Source: Halioxenophilus sp033283405 (GTDB lineage Bacteria > Pseudomonadota > Gammaproteobacteria > Pseudomonadales > Cellvibrionaceae). From it: DNA of 64,000 nucleotides. The notes under the pieces were generated by a model that was given only the letters and a program-made list of their open reading frames with translations, made no database searches and had not been told where the DNA came from. The translations under genes were made by a program, and so were the position numbers. The stretch spans positions 1 through 64,000 of the forward strand of contig NZ_JAWMQR010000002.1 of NCBI RefSeq assembly GCF_033283405.1. Direction: 5' to 3'. Shown one piece after another: positions 34,357 through 43,668 of this stretch; position 1 is the stretch's first letter; every line of letters begins with the position of its first letter.

Positions 34357-34824
34357 TTGAAGCCACTATTTACCCTCTCCAGAGCCACTGCGTCTGATCG
34401 CAGCCAGTTAATTCAGTTTTGGACCAAACTGGACGACAGCCTGCCACCCACAGCCTTCGGCTCATCTCCCAGCGGCAAGAAGAAGCTCTATCAAAAACTG
34501 GCTCGGCAGCTGACCAGTATGGATCACGGCTTCGCCTTGATGGCCTGGCGGGAGAAGCAGCCAGTGGCTTGTGTGTGTGGCCACATTTACGACAAGGACG
34601 AGTCGATCAACACCCCGGTCGGGATACTCTACAACCTGTGGGTGGAACCCGATGCCCGCCGTCAGCAGCTTGCCACGCAGCTGGTGGATGAGGCGGAAGT
34701 CCGGCTGCGCAGCCTGGGCGCCAAAAGTTTTCAGGTGGCCTGGCGCAACGATCCAACTGCAGAATCCTTTTGGCGCCGCCGCGGCTACCAGGGCTACGAG
34801 ACCATGGCCGGCAAACACAGCTAA
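34357..34824 (+). CDS. GNAT-family N-acetyltransferase
   Basis: 155 aa from a TTG at 34357. A GTG at 34282 is in frame but lies inside the pckA stem-loop and would add atypical residues, so the later start is preferred; no clear ribosome site decides it. GNAT signatures: NLWVEPDARRQQLATQLVDEAE (acetyl-CoA pyrophosphate loop, slightly divergent) and FWRRRGYQGYETM. The substrate cannot be predicted. Confidence 0.78.
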   Translation: MKPLFTLSRATASDRSQLIQFWTKLDDSLPPTAFGSSPSGKKKLYQKLARQLTSMDHGFALMAWREKQPVACVCGHIYDKDESINTPVGILYNLWVEPDARRQQLATQLVDEAEVRLRSLGAKSFQVAWRNDPTAESFWRRRGYQGYETMAGKHS

Positions 34825-34931
34825 CCGCCAGCTACCCACAAGTCATTGCCTAAGTGATACGCCTAGAACCCGTAACCGCCTCCCAAACCAGTCACCGTTG
34901 ACCGGCTTAGGCCAGCGGTTAATTCACTCGG

Positions 34932-35768
34932 CTAGCCAACCACCAACCGCTCAACCAGGCTGACGCAGTCGCTCTCCAGTTTTAATGAGGCCAGCGGGTC
35001 GGCCCGAGTTATCCCCTGATTGACCAAGGCGATCGGCTTGCCCTGCTCCGCCGCCTGCCGACAGAAGCGAAACCCCGAATAGACCATCAGCGAACTGCCC
35101 AGCACCAATAGCGCATCGGCGCGATCAAGAGCCGCCAGGCTCGACTCAACCCGCGCTTTGGGCACACTGCCGCCAAAGAAAACCACATCGGGCATCAGGT
35201 CGCCGCCGCAGTGGCTGCAGGGTGGGCAGCGAAGTGACTGGAAGTCGATGCCGCCAAATTCGGCGTCACCATCGGGCCGGGGTTCGGCCGCCACCGCGCG
35301 CAAGCGGTGGTAGAGCTCCGGGTTCTGCTCAATCAGCAGCTGCTGCACCGCCGCCCGTTCGAACTGGGAACCGCAGTGCAGACAGACCACCTGATCCACC
35401 CGCCCATGCAGCTCCACCAAGCGGCTGGAACCGGCTCGCCGGTGCAGGCCATCGACGTTCTGGGTAACCAATAGCTCCACCCGCCCGCGCCGCTCCCACT
35501 CCACCAGCACCTTGTGCAGGGTATTGGGCTCAGCCGACTGCATCATCTGCCAGCCAACAATACTGCGCGCCCAGTAGCGTTTGCGGGTGGTGAGGTCGGC
35601 AACAAACGCCTGGTGTTTGATCGGCTCACGCGCCAGCCAACGCCCCTCGCGGTCGCGGTAGGCGGGAATACCCGACTGAGTGCTGCAACCGGCACCGGTA
35701 ATGATTAATAAATTGCGATTGCGGTCGATAAATTCCTGCAGGAGTTCTACATCTGCCAATTCAGCCAC
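34932..35768 (-). CDS. Sir2-family NAD-dependent protein deacylase
   Basis: 278 aa, from a GTG. It has GAGCSTQSGIPAYRD, TQNVDGLHRRAG with the catalytic His in ELHGRVDQVVC, and a complete zinc site (CLHC and CPPCSHC). GSSLMVYSGFRFC completes the NAD pocket. It removes acyl groups from lysine using NAD. A TTG 9 bp further in has better ribosome-site spacing, so the start is uncertain by three residues. Confidence 0.92.
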   Translation of the reverse strand: MAELADVELLQEFIDRNRNLLIITGAGCSTQSGIPAYRDREGRWLAREPIKHQAFVADLTTRKRYWARSIVGWQMMQSAEPNTLHKVLVEWERRGRVELLVTQNVDGLHRRAGSSRLVELHGRVDQVVCLHCGSQFERAAVQQLLIEQNPELYHRLRAVAAEPRPDGDAEFGGIDFQSLRCPPCSHCGGDLMPDVVFFGGSVPKARVESSLAALDRADALLVLGSSLMVYSGFRFCRQAAEQGKPIALVNQGITRADPLASLKLESDCVSLVERLVVG

Positions 35769-35899
35769 CTAACATCATCAAATCCATCCACCCGGGTGAA
35801 CACCCGTGGGCAGTGGCGCCAAAAAATGCCAAATTATGGCCAACTACACCGTCGATTGCGACAGGAAAGCGAATTCACGACCAAGAACAAGGAGCCAGA

Positions 35900-36313
35900 A
35901 TGCGTTCGCGCGAAACGACAACCCAATCCAAGCCGCTGGAGCGGCTATTCGCCCGGATTCCCCCCGAACTGGCCGAGAGTTTTAGCGAGCCACAACGCGC
36001 CGCACTGGCCGAGGCACTGGCCAGCAGTTCCAACCACGCCATCGATTTTCGACCAGTCGTTAAAATTCCGCTGCTGCCCTGGAGCTTCTATCTCGTCTTT
36101 CTGGCAGGTAGAAACCGGCGTTTTATGTCGAGCCGCGAACAGCGCATGGCGGTGCAGACACTGATTTCGCTGTTAATCACCGCCATCGTCGTGTTGGGCC
36201 TGGTCGGGATTGTCGTGCTCTATCTGATCAAATCGGCCCTGGGCATCGATTTGATCAAGGACTTCCACTGGGGGATCTGGTTCTGGTTTGAAGATCGCTT
36301 CCTGAAGTCCTAG
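35900..36313 (+). CDS. Hypothetical inner-membrane protein (137 aa)
   Basis: 137 aa from ATG at 35900 with AGGAG upstream; the open frame begins at 35813. A soluble N-terminal half (LERLFARIPPELAESFSEPQRAAL) is followed by one long hydrophobic helix (about residues 88-113) and a Trp-rich end. I do not know the family, though similar proteins are common in marine gammaproteobacteria. Probably one transmembrane anchor. Confidence 0.78.
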   Translation: MRSRETTTQSKPLERLFARIPPELAESFSEPQRAALAEALASSSNHAIDFRPVVKIPLLPWSFYLVFLAGRNRRFMSSREQRMAVQTLISLLITAIVVLGLVGIVVLYLIKSALGIDLIKDFHWGIWFWFEDRFLKS

Positions 36314-36352
36314 CCCCAGGAAGCGGGTAGCGCAGAGGGGTTTAAGGCGGGG

Positions 36353-37300
36353 TTATTTGACACTCGGGCTCAAATTGCCCCGCCAGTTGCGCCACAGACT
36401 GGGGTTTAACTCCGCAAAGCTTCGTTCGCCGGCGCCCAGGGAGAAGATCAGCACAAAGCTGACGACAATGGGCACATGCCCCATCAGCTCACCAATACCC
36501 AGTAAGGTACCGGTCAGGGTAAAGACGGCAATCACCAGCGCCGCCACCAAGCGGGTGGCAATACCGAGCACCAATAAAATACCCAGGCTAACCTCGGCCA
36601 GGCCAATCCCCACCACAAAGCTGGCGTCATCAAACAGCGTTAAGCCAGACATCTGCAGGAAATTCCATGGGTGCTGCGCCAGAAAGGCCAGCCCCATGCC
36701 CGGGTTCAGCAACTTGTTGTGCACCGCCAGCACAATCAACTGCAGGCCAAGGCAAATGCGCAGGTATTTGACGGCGCGCTCTGCATGAGCGGAAAAATGC
36801 AGCGCCAAGGCAAAACCGGCCAGCTCCAGGCCATAGTCAATCCAGAGACTGCTATCCACACTCAGCATCAACTGCAGCAACAGCAGAAACAGGCAGAAGG
36901 TGACACTGGCCAGCCGGTGGCTGATCAGCAGCACCACACCACACACCGCCTGTAACAGCAGAGAAAACTGCCAGGCGCCATTGGGTTCCAGGTTGGGAGC
37001 AATAAACTCGCCGTGATAGACGTTAAGCAACAACCACAGCCCAACCACAATCGCCAGAATCCGCCACTGCAGTTGCATTGGCCAGGCATTGAAGAAGGGG
37101 TTATCCGTTAGCTGTTTGATACTGACCCGCGACAGCGCCAGGGCAACCAAGCATGCCGAGATAGCGATGGCCAGCAGCAGATATTCGGGAAGGGACCAGC
37201 TATAGGGGACCAGATTCTGTTGGTTGCCCACAAACCAACGCACATGTGCCTGACACAGGCTAGGGCCAAGCAATATAAAGGGCAGCAGCAAATAGCGCAT
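36353..37300 (-). CDS. DoxX-like multi-spanning membrane protein
   Basis: 315 aa from ATG at 37300, which has GGAG 9 bp upstream; an ATG at 37315 does not. There is a signal-like N-terminus and about eight hydrophobic helices. The C-terminal half (LICLGLQLIVLAVHNKLLNPG..., GLAEVSLGILLVLGIATRLVA) has the DoxX pattern. The family is linked to redox and quinone-related functions, but the role here is unknown. Ends convergently with the plus-strand gene at 36313. Confidence 0.75.
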   Translation of the reverse strand: MRYLLLPFILLGPSLCQAHVRWFVGNQQNLVPYSWSLPEYLLLAIAISACLVALALSRVSIKQLTDNPFFNAWPMQLQWRILAIVVGLWLLLNVYHGEFIAPNLEPNGAWQFSLLLQAVCGVVLLISHRLASVTFCLFLLLLQLMLSVDSSLWIDYGLELAGFALALHFSAHAERAVKYLRICLGLQLIVLAVHNKLLNPGMGLAFLAQHPWNFLQMSGLTLFDDASFVVGIGLAEVSLGILLVLGIATRLVAALVIAVFTLTGTLLGIGELMGHVPIVVSFVLIFSLGAGERSFAELNPSLWRNWRGNLSPSVK

Positions 37301-37315
37301 GACGACTAACTCCAT

Positions 37316-37934
37316 TTAACATCCAATTTGCAATCATCTAGGGCCTGTTAACACTAATTTAGCACCACTGCTGGAGGTCAGTTTTTTGTCCAGCTAGGCG
37401 CCAGACGTGCCATGTAGTGGGCCTACATAAGCGGCTGGCAACAACGCTGGGCCAAAAACTGGCCCCAGCCCGAAGGGTTGAGCCTGAAATGAGCTCAACA
37501 GAGGTGCTAAATTAGTGTTAACAGGCCCTAGGTTGAAGAGCGCGCCGGCCGGCCATTGAGCCAAAAGCAGCGCGCTCCTGTCGGTTAATCTGTGAGCACC
37601 CGCCGGTGGTTCTCCCACCGCTATTTTGCCCTCACACAAACCAACGATAGACTACAGCCCTGAATAAAATGTCATTAAAAATCAACAAGTTGATACAGGT
37701 CATTCGAAAAATACCATTTTGTCGCAAGGAGAATCCTGAACTGACAGCCAGGCAACTTTTCACGCTGCTTTTATTTGGCAGCGAGGGCACATTCGCTGAT
37801 GGATAACAAGACTTTAATCTCAATTTTTTTTTCGCATAATGCCTGCTTCCGCACACGGTTTTGTGAACGCAGGCGGCGTGAAAAACGTCTAACCCCCGTT
37901 TTGTACTCCTACGATAACGACTAGCAGGCCTTTA
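37316..37934. other. 619-bp intergenic region before tex, containing a MITE-like element
   Basis: No gene supported. The left part is the inverted-repeat element at 37338-37531; the right part (37620-37934) is AT-rich and presumably carries the tex promoter. Confidence 0.6.
37338..37531. mobile_element. MITE-like element with perfect 29-bp inverted ends
   Basis: The 29 bases at 37338-37366 and 37503-37531 are perfect inverted repeats (outer end CTAGGGCCTGTTAACACTAA). The total is 194 bp with no ORF of its own. The terminal CTAG is palindromic and could be a duplicated 4-bp target, as with IS5-type (YTAR) targets, leaving GGCCTGTTAACAC as the true end. A single partial copy of an end is at 13315-13333. 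The parent transposase is not in the window. Confidence 0.85.
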
Positions 37935-40241
37935 ATGACCCAATCCATCTTTCAGCAAATCGCCGATGAACTTAACGTCCAGACCAAACAGATTGAAGCC
38001 ACCGTCACCCTCATTGACGAAGGCGCCACTGTCCCCTTTATCGCCCGCTACCGAAAAGAGGTGACCGGTGGGCTGGATGACAACCAATTGCGCACACTGC
38101 ACGAGCGCTTGGGGTATCTGCGAGAACTGGAAGACCGCCGCCTGGTGATCCTGAAAAGCATCGAAGAGCAGGGCAAGCTGACCGATGAGTTGCGCCGGGA
38201 TATCCTCGGGGCCGACACCAAGAACCGCCTGGAAGACCTCTACCTGCCCTACAAACCCAAGCGCCGCACCAAAGGGCAGATCGCCATCGAAGCAGGCCTG
38301 GAACCCCTGGCCGACGCCCTGCTGGCCGACCCCACCCTAAACCCCGAGGCCGAAGCCCAGGCCTACCTGAACGAAGAACACAAAATCGCCACCAGCAAAG
38401 ATGCCCTCGACGGCGCCAAGTACATCCTGATGGAGCGCTTCAGTGAATCGGCCGACCTGTTGGCCGAGCTGCGCGACTACATTACCGCCAACGCCAACCT
38501 GAGTGCCCGGGTGGTCACCGGCAAGGAGTCGGAAGGGGCTAAGTTTAGCGACTACTTTGAACACGATGAGCCGTTGAAAAGCGTGCCCTCCCACCGGGCA
38601 CTGGCCATGCTGCGCGGTCGCAACGAAGGTATTCTGTCGCTAGCCCTCACTTTCCCGGAGAGCGAAGGCAGCAGCCACCCTTGCGAAGGCATGGTGGCCA
38701 GCCACTGGCAGATCAGCCATCGCGGCCGCGCCGGTGATGACTGGCTGGCGGAGGTAGTGAAATGGACCTGGAAAATCAAACTGCTCACCCATTTGGAGAC
38801 CGATCTGGTCGGCCAGCTGCGGGAGAAGGCAGAACACCAGGCCATCGACGTCTTTGCCAGCAACCTGAAAGATCTGTTACTGGCCGCCCCGGCCGGTGCC
38901 AAGGCCACCATTGGCCTCGACCCGGGCCTGCGCACCGGTGTGAAGGTAGCGGTGATCGATGCCACCGGTAAGGTGGTGGACCACGGCGCCATCTTTCCTA
39001 CTCCACCACAAAACAAGGTACGCGAGGCGGAGGCGGTACTGGTTGGCCTCTGTCGCAAACACAACATCGAGTTGATCGCCATCGGCAACGGCACCGCCAG
39101 CCGGGAGACCGACCGCTTTGTGGGCGATGTGCTAAAAGCCCACCCCGACCTGACCGCACGCAAGGTGATGGTTAACGAGGCCGGCGCCTCGGTCTACTCT
39201 GCCAGTGAATTTGCCGCCCGCGAGTTTCCCGATCTGGACGTTACCATCCGCGGCGCCATCTCCATTGCCCGCCGGCTGCAGGACCCACTGGCCGAGCTGG
39301 TTAAGATCGACCCCAAATCCATTGGTGTTGGCCAGTACCAGCACGATGTTTCGCAACCGCAACTGGCCAAGTCTCTGGATGCCGTGGTGGAAGACTGTGT
39401 AAACGCCGTGGGCGTGGAGGTGAATACCGCCTCGGCGCCGCTGCTGGCCCGCGTCTCCGGCCTGAGCCAAAGCCTGGCCGCCAATATCGTCAGTTTTCGC
39501 GATGAGCACGGTGCCTTCCACAACCGCGAGCAGCTGAAAAAGGTACCTCGTTTTGGCGATAAAACCTTTGAACAGGCGGCGGGCTTCCTGCGTATCGCCG
39601 ATGGCGACAACCCACTCGATAAATCCGCGGTTCACCCGGAGTCCTACTCCGTGGTAGAGAAGATCGCCAGCAAGCATCAGCGCCAGTTGGCCCAGGTGAT
39701 TGGTGACAGCCAATTCCTGCATACACTCAAAGCCAACGACTACATCGATGAGCAGTTCGGCTTGCCCACCGTGGTCGATATTATCAAGGAGCTCGACAAA
39801 CCCGGTCGCGACCCGCGCCCTGAGTTTAAAACCGCCAGCTTCCAGGATGGGGTGGAGAAGATCTCCGACCTGGAGCCGGGCATGGTGCTGGAGGGGACAG
39901 TCACCAACGTTACCAACTTTGGTGCCTTCGTCGATATTGGCGTTCACCAGGATGGCTTGGTGCATATCTCGGCCCTCTCCAACACCTTTGTCAAAGATCC
40001 ACGGGAGGTGGTCAAAGCCGGTGATATCGTCAAGGTGAAGGTGATGGAGGTGGACGAGCCGCGCAAGCGTATCGGCCTCTCAATGCGCATGAGCGACGAA
40101 CCCGGAGCCAAAATCAGCGCCGGTGACGCCCGCCCAGCCCGCAAAGGCCAACGCCAACAGCGCCATCAGCCGGCCGAGAAACCGGCCTCAATGGGCAGCA
40201 TGGGGGCCTTGTTGCAACAGGCTATGAAAAAAGGGCGATAA
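37935..40241 (+). CDS. tex: Tex, RNA-binding transcription accessory protein
   Basis: 768 aa, usual length. Order: N-terminal helical part (FIARYRKEVTGGLDD), YqgF-like nuclease-fold domain (TIGLDPGLRTGVKVAVID), helix-hairpin-helix pair (LLARVSGLSQSLAANIV, FRDEHGAFHNREQLKKVPRFG) and a C-terminal S1 domain (VLEGTVTNVTNFGAFVDIGV). A basic, Gln-rich tail follows. Cytoplasmic, binds nucleic acids. Confidence 0.96.
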   Translation: MTQSIFQQIADELNVQTKQIEATVTLIDEGATVPFIARYRKEVTGGLDDNQLRTLHERLGYLRELEDRRLVILKSIEEQGKLTDELRRDILGADTKNRLEDLYLPYKPKRRTKGQIAIEAGLEPLADALLADPTLNPEAEAQAYLNEEHKIATSKDALDGAKYILMERFSESADLLAELRDYITANANLSARVVTGKESEGAKFSDYFEHDEPLKSVPSHRALAMLRGRNEGILSLALTFPESEGSSHPCEGMVASHWQISHRGRAGDDWLAEVVKWTWKIKLLTHLETDLVGQLREKAEHQAIDVFASNLKDLLLAAPAGAKATIGLDPGLRTGVKVAVIDATGKVVDHGAIFPTPPQNKVREAEAVLVGLCRKHNIELIAIGNGTASRETDRFVGDVLKAHPDLTARKVMVNEAGASVYSASEFAAREFPDLDVTIRGAISIARRLQDPLAELVKIDPKSIGVGQYQHDVSQPQLAKSLDAVVEDCVNAVGVEVNTASAPLLARVSGLSQSLAANIVSFRDEHGAFHNREQLKKVPRFGDKTFEQAAGFLRIADGDNPLDKSAVHPESYSVVEKIASKHQRQLAQVIGDSQFLHTLKANDYIDEQFGLPTVVDIIKELDKPGRDPRPEFKTASFQDGVEKISDLEPGMVLEGTVTNVTNFGAFVDIGVHQDGLVHISALSNTFVKDPREVVKAGDIVKVKVMEVDEPRKRIGLSMRMSDEPGAKISAGDARPARKGQRQQRHQPAEKPASMGSMGALLQQAMKKGR

Positions 40242-40291
40242 GTTCGCCCTTTAACTCCGCTCTAATTTTTGTCGAATTAAATTTCAACAAT

Positions 40292-40323
40292 AAAAAAGCC
40301 AGGATTGAAACCCTGGCTTTTTT
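40292..40323. terminator. Bidirectional rho-independent terminator after tex
   Basis: AAAAAAGCCAGG and CCTGGCTTTTTT form a 12-bp stem with an 8-base loop; U-tracts on both strands serve tex (plus) and the lipoprotein gene at 40346 (minus). Confidence 0.93.
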
Positions 40324-40345
40324 AATGCAGTGGGCACCGCAGGAT

Positions 40346-42121
40346 TTAATCGCTCACACTCCAGCGGACCGTGTCATCACCAACCTTCAATACTAACTCG
40401 CCGTCAACTGTAGCTATATCATCACCTCGAATCTCTACAGTATATGTCACAGGCCCGATGAGATTGTTCTCTATTGCACCAGATTCCCCATTGAGAATAT
40501 CGAACCCATCAGCAGAGAAGGAAACCGGTATACCCGCACCAGGGGGATTTCCAGATGTACATCCATCTTCGAGCGTATAGACAAACTCTGCAGCATCACC
40601 ACTGGTTAAATCGATACTGTCGAGAAGAGCGAGATCCTCTGCCGGATCCGCGTTTGGAGTTGGAATAAGCAGTACTTTATCGCAAGTGATCGCCACCACA
40701 CTCTGTGCGAAGATCACCGCTGAATCATCACCATCACAATTTGCAGTAGGAACAATACCTTGTAAGCACTGCCCATCCCACTCACCATTGGGATAATCAT
40801 ACTGACCATCTACACCTGTCGCGGTGTCTACAAATAACTCACCAAAATCGTAGACCCCGTTATCATTCACATCTAGAAAGGGTTCAGGCAAATCGTCCTT
40901 GGCAATATTAAACGTATCCACGTTTTCATAAACGAAGTTTCCGTTTACATCATTAAAAGTTTCCACGCCCTCGGTGAATGCCAAAATCGCACACAGCCCA
41001 TCACCATCCGCCTGGCTCGCGGTATTACTACGCCATATGACACTACAACTAGATGTCGCGTCTATCTGGCAGCTTGGTTCGATCACACCACATTCAGCGT
41101 AGAAGTTGACTTGTGTTCCCTCGGTAACAATATTGCCAAATTGATCAGCAGCCAAAATGTTATAGGTTACCTCGATACCATCTGTGTCAAAGGTATCTTT
41201 AGGGTTATAGACTGACTGAGTTAGTGAAAAACTTTTTTGGATGGGTAATCCAGATGAAATAACAATGCTATCTGAAGTTGCAGAAACCAAAGTGGCATCA
41301 TGGGTGGCGGTTACCCGAATATTGGTCGCCGCCGTGCCACTCTGTAGAACTGTAGTTACGGTACCATCGGTGCCTGATACGGCGGTTTCAGTGCCCGCAG
41401 CCAGCGCAGCGCCACCTTCATCACCCTGAATAGAGAAGCTTACCGACTCACCGACAATACTCGCACCCAAAGCACCCACCAAACGGAAAGTTAAAACTGT
41501 CGTCTCGTTACCACCGGTACCCGCCAAATTTAGAGTTGAGTTGGTAGCACCTTCATAGGTAATGCCCAGCACGGTATCGGCAGCAACGCTCAAGGTAACC
41601 GACGCTGTGAGCACCTCACCGTCGACAGTTGCTGTGGCCACCACCTCGTCATCTCCCGAACAGCCATTGGGTGTATAAACTACCGTACCAAAGCCACCAG
41701 TATTGGTGTTGACAGAAGTACTACTAAATCCGGCAATACCTGAGGCATAACAGTTGGAAGTAAAGCTGACATTGATCACGGCCCCCAAGGCATCGTTACT
41801 TTGGTCAACAAAATTTACCCGCAACGTTACATTCTGACCGGCAGTTACAGCAGTCGTACTTGCCCCGATTACGCCCTCGACAAAACTCGCACCAGTACCA
41901 TTACCAACTTTTACGCCAGTGGAGGTTTGCGAATCATCAGCGTTATCCGTAGTGGCAGAACTGCTGCCTCCTGTGTCACCACCCAAACTGCCATTACTAT
42001 TACCAGAACCACCACCGCCACAGGCAGAGAGCGATACCACTCCCACAACAAGCACCGTCGTTAAAACGAGACTGGCAATCCGTCTCGAAACGTTAGTTAG
42101 GATTTTGTTACACCCTGCCAT
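40346..42121 (-). CDS. Ig-like domain lipoprotein
   Basis: 591 aa. An N-terminal signal with lipobox (VVSLSACGGGG) is followed by a Gly/Ser/Asn linker and then repeated Ig-like domains of Big/invasin type: about 80-170 (TAVTAGQNVTLRVNFVDQSN), 180-285 (LTFRLVGALGASIVGESVSF), 290-400 with several Cys. An Asp/Asn-rich stretch (LDVNDNGVYDFGELF), likely Ca-binding, is near residue 425. An outer-membrane lipoprotein facing outward or into the periplasm; adhesion or structural role is inferred. Ribosome site GGAGAAA. Confidence 0.85.
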   Translation of the reverse strand: MAGCNKILTNVSRRIASLVLTTVLVVGVVSLSACGGGGSGNSNGSLGGDTGGSSSATTDNADDSQTSTGVKVGNGTGASFVEGVIGASTTAVTAGQNVTLRVNFVDQSNDALGAVINVSFTSNCYASGIAGFSSTSVNTNTGGFGTVVYTPNGCSGDDEVVATATVDGEVLTASVTLSVAADTVLGITYEGATNSTLNLAGTGGNETTVLTFRLVGALGASIVGESVSFSIQGDEGGAALAAGTETAVSGTDGTVTTVLQSGTAATNIRVTATHDATLVSATSDSIVISSGLPIQKSFSLTQSVYNPKDTFDTDGIEVTYNILAADQFGNIVTEGTQVNFYAECGVIEPSCQIDATSSCSVIWRSNTASQADGDGLCAILAFTEGVETFNDVNGNFVYENVDTFNIAKDDLPEPFLDVNDNGVYDFGELFVDTATGVDGQYDYPNGEWDGQCLQGIVPTANCDGDDSAVIFAQSVVAITCDKVLLIPTPNADPAEDLALLDSIDLTSGDAAEFVYTLEDGCTSGNPPGAGIPVSFSADGFDILNGESGAIENNLIGPVTYTVEIRGDDIATVDGELVLKVGDDTVRWSVSD

Positions 42122-42486
42122 TATCTTTCTCCAACAAGCTCCATTTTTTGTGCCTTCTCAAGACCTTAGATATCCAATCATTGAGACTCTTAACAATAAG
42201 GCCGAACAATACTCTATAAACAGCCAAGCATAAAACATAGATTCATAAAAAAATCTTTACACTTTACCGATCGAACTTTTTATCCAATTAAAAAAAGCTT
42301 GCCATAAACTCTTTTTCTTTGTTTGCAACCAGAGACAATTAACTACGGATAAAAAACTACGTGATTAACTAGCCAACAGCAGATAAAAACTACGAATTTC
42401 ATTAGCCACACCTGACTAAAAATTGTAATAATCACCAAGCTCGCACAATTTAAAACCATTACTAAATTTTGATTAATTGACGATGT
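42122..42486. other. AT-rich divergent promoter region
   Basis: No gene supported. 365 bp, clearly richer in A+T than the neighbours, between two divergent genes (lipoprotein and deacetylase); it presumably holds both promoters. I cannot place specific boxes. Confidence 0.5.
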
Positions 42487-43608
42487 ATGAATAGTAGTAG
42501 AGCCCAAACCAATAAGCCGGGCAGAGTAATTTATATGCTGCCAACCCTGTTATTTTTAACAGGTCTTTTACTCTCATTTATTCAAGCTGCAGATGCCGCC
42601 GTGGTTTTGCAGTACCACCACGTGAATGACAAAAGCCCGGAACTCACCAGCATTACACCAGCGCAATTTAAGCGACACATTAATTTTTTGCTTGATCACC
42701 AATTTGAAATTATTAGCACCAGCCAAATAATCGAAATGCTCAACAATAGAGATGCCCGCTTGGATAACCCGACCAGCAAGCTGGCGGCAATTACCTTCGA
42801 TGATGGCTATAAGTCAGTGCTTACCAACGCCGCCCCACTACTAAAAAGACACGATTTACCGTTCACGGTTTTTGTAAATCCGAGCCTGGTTGGCAGCAAA
42901 GGGTATTTAACTTGGCAGGAGTTGGCGCTACTGCAAAAACAGGGGGCCATTATTGCCAACCACACCCTTAGCCATCCTCATCTTATTCGCCAAAACAGTG
43001 GCGAAAGCGAAGCCGACTGGCTGCTTAGAGTGGATTCAGAAGTGAGGCGCGCAGAAGAAATTATATTGGACAAGTTGGGCGTTAGTGTTAAACAGCTGGC
43101 CTACCCCTACGGCGAATACAACAGCGCGATTGAAACGCTTTTAGCAAAGGCGGGCTACTCGGCTTTTGCCCAACACTCCGGGGCTGTAGGAATTTATAGC
43201 CAGTTGCAGGCAATTCCTCGCTTCCCTTTTGGCGGTCGCTACGCGGAGAACGACAGCTTTATCGACAAATTCAACAGCCTGCCGATGCCGCTGCTGGGTG
43301 TAGTGGCCAGTTCAGAATTTGGCAGCCCACTCATCGACCCTCTGTTGCCCGCTGGCGTTGAGAAGCCAACGCTGACGCTAACTCTAAGCCAGCCGTTGCA
43401 ACTCACCTGCTTTGCCACCGGCCAGGGGGCTATACCCGTCGCCTACCCCGCACAGACCCAGGCAGTGGCACAGGCGGGCAGCACGTTACCCGTGGGCCGC
43501 AGCCGCTATAACTGCACGGCGGCCTCAACCGTGCCGGGGCGCTTCTACTGGTACAGCCACCCCTTTTTCCGGCTGCGCGCGGATGGCAGCTGGTATAACG
43601 AATATTAA
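42487..43608 (+). CDS. Exported polysaccharide deacetylase-family protein
   Basis: 373 aa. A signal peptide or anchor helix (about residues 17-37) precedes a NodB-type domain: VVLQYHHVND, TFDDGYKSV (catalytic Asp and metal Asp), and NHTLSHPHL (metal His pair), then AYPYGEYNSAIE. It is like the N-terminal deacetylase domain of PgaB. A C-terminal extension of about 110 residues is beta-rich with two Cys. It would remove N-acetyl groups from an extracellular polysaccharide or peptidoglycan. Confidence 0.88.
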   Translation: MNSSRAQTNKPGRVIYMLPTLLFLTGLLLSFIQAADAAVVLQYHHVNDKSPELTSITPAQFKRHINFLLDHQFEIISTSQIIEMLNNRDARLDNPTSKLAAITFDDGYKSVLTNAAPLLKRHDLPFTVFVNPSLVGSKGYLTWQELALLQKQGAIIANHTLSHPHLIRQNSGESEADWLLRVDSEVRRAEEIILDKLGVSVKQLAYPYGEYNSAIETLLAKAGYSAFAQHSGAVGIYSQLQAIPRFPFGGRYAENDSFIDKFNSLPMPLLGVVASSEFGSPLIDPLLPAGVEKPTLTLTLSQPLQLTCFATGQGAIPVAYPAQTQAVAQAGSTLPVGRSRYNCTAASTVPGRFYWYSHPFFRLRADGSWYNEY

Positions 43609-43617
43609 ATCACAGGC

Positions 43618-43642
43618 AAAAAAATCCCCGGCGAACCGGGGA
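43618..43642 (-). terminator. Rho-independent terminator for the 43669-48983 operon
   Basis: On the minus strand TCCCCGG and CCGGGGA form a 7-bp stem with a 4-base loop, followed by seven T. It lies 26 bp after the DUF1501-like gene. Confidence 0.88.
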
Positions 43643-43668
43643 AATACCTTAGAGAATAGCGAGGAAAA

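Noticed and set aside
39132..39965. Long minus-strand open frame opposite tex (277 aa)
   Set aside because: A shadow of the tex reading frame, no family signature.
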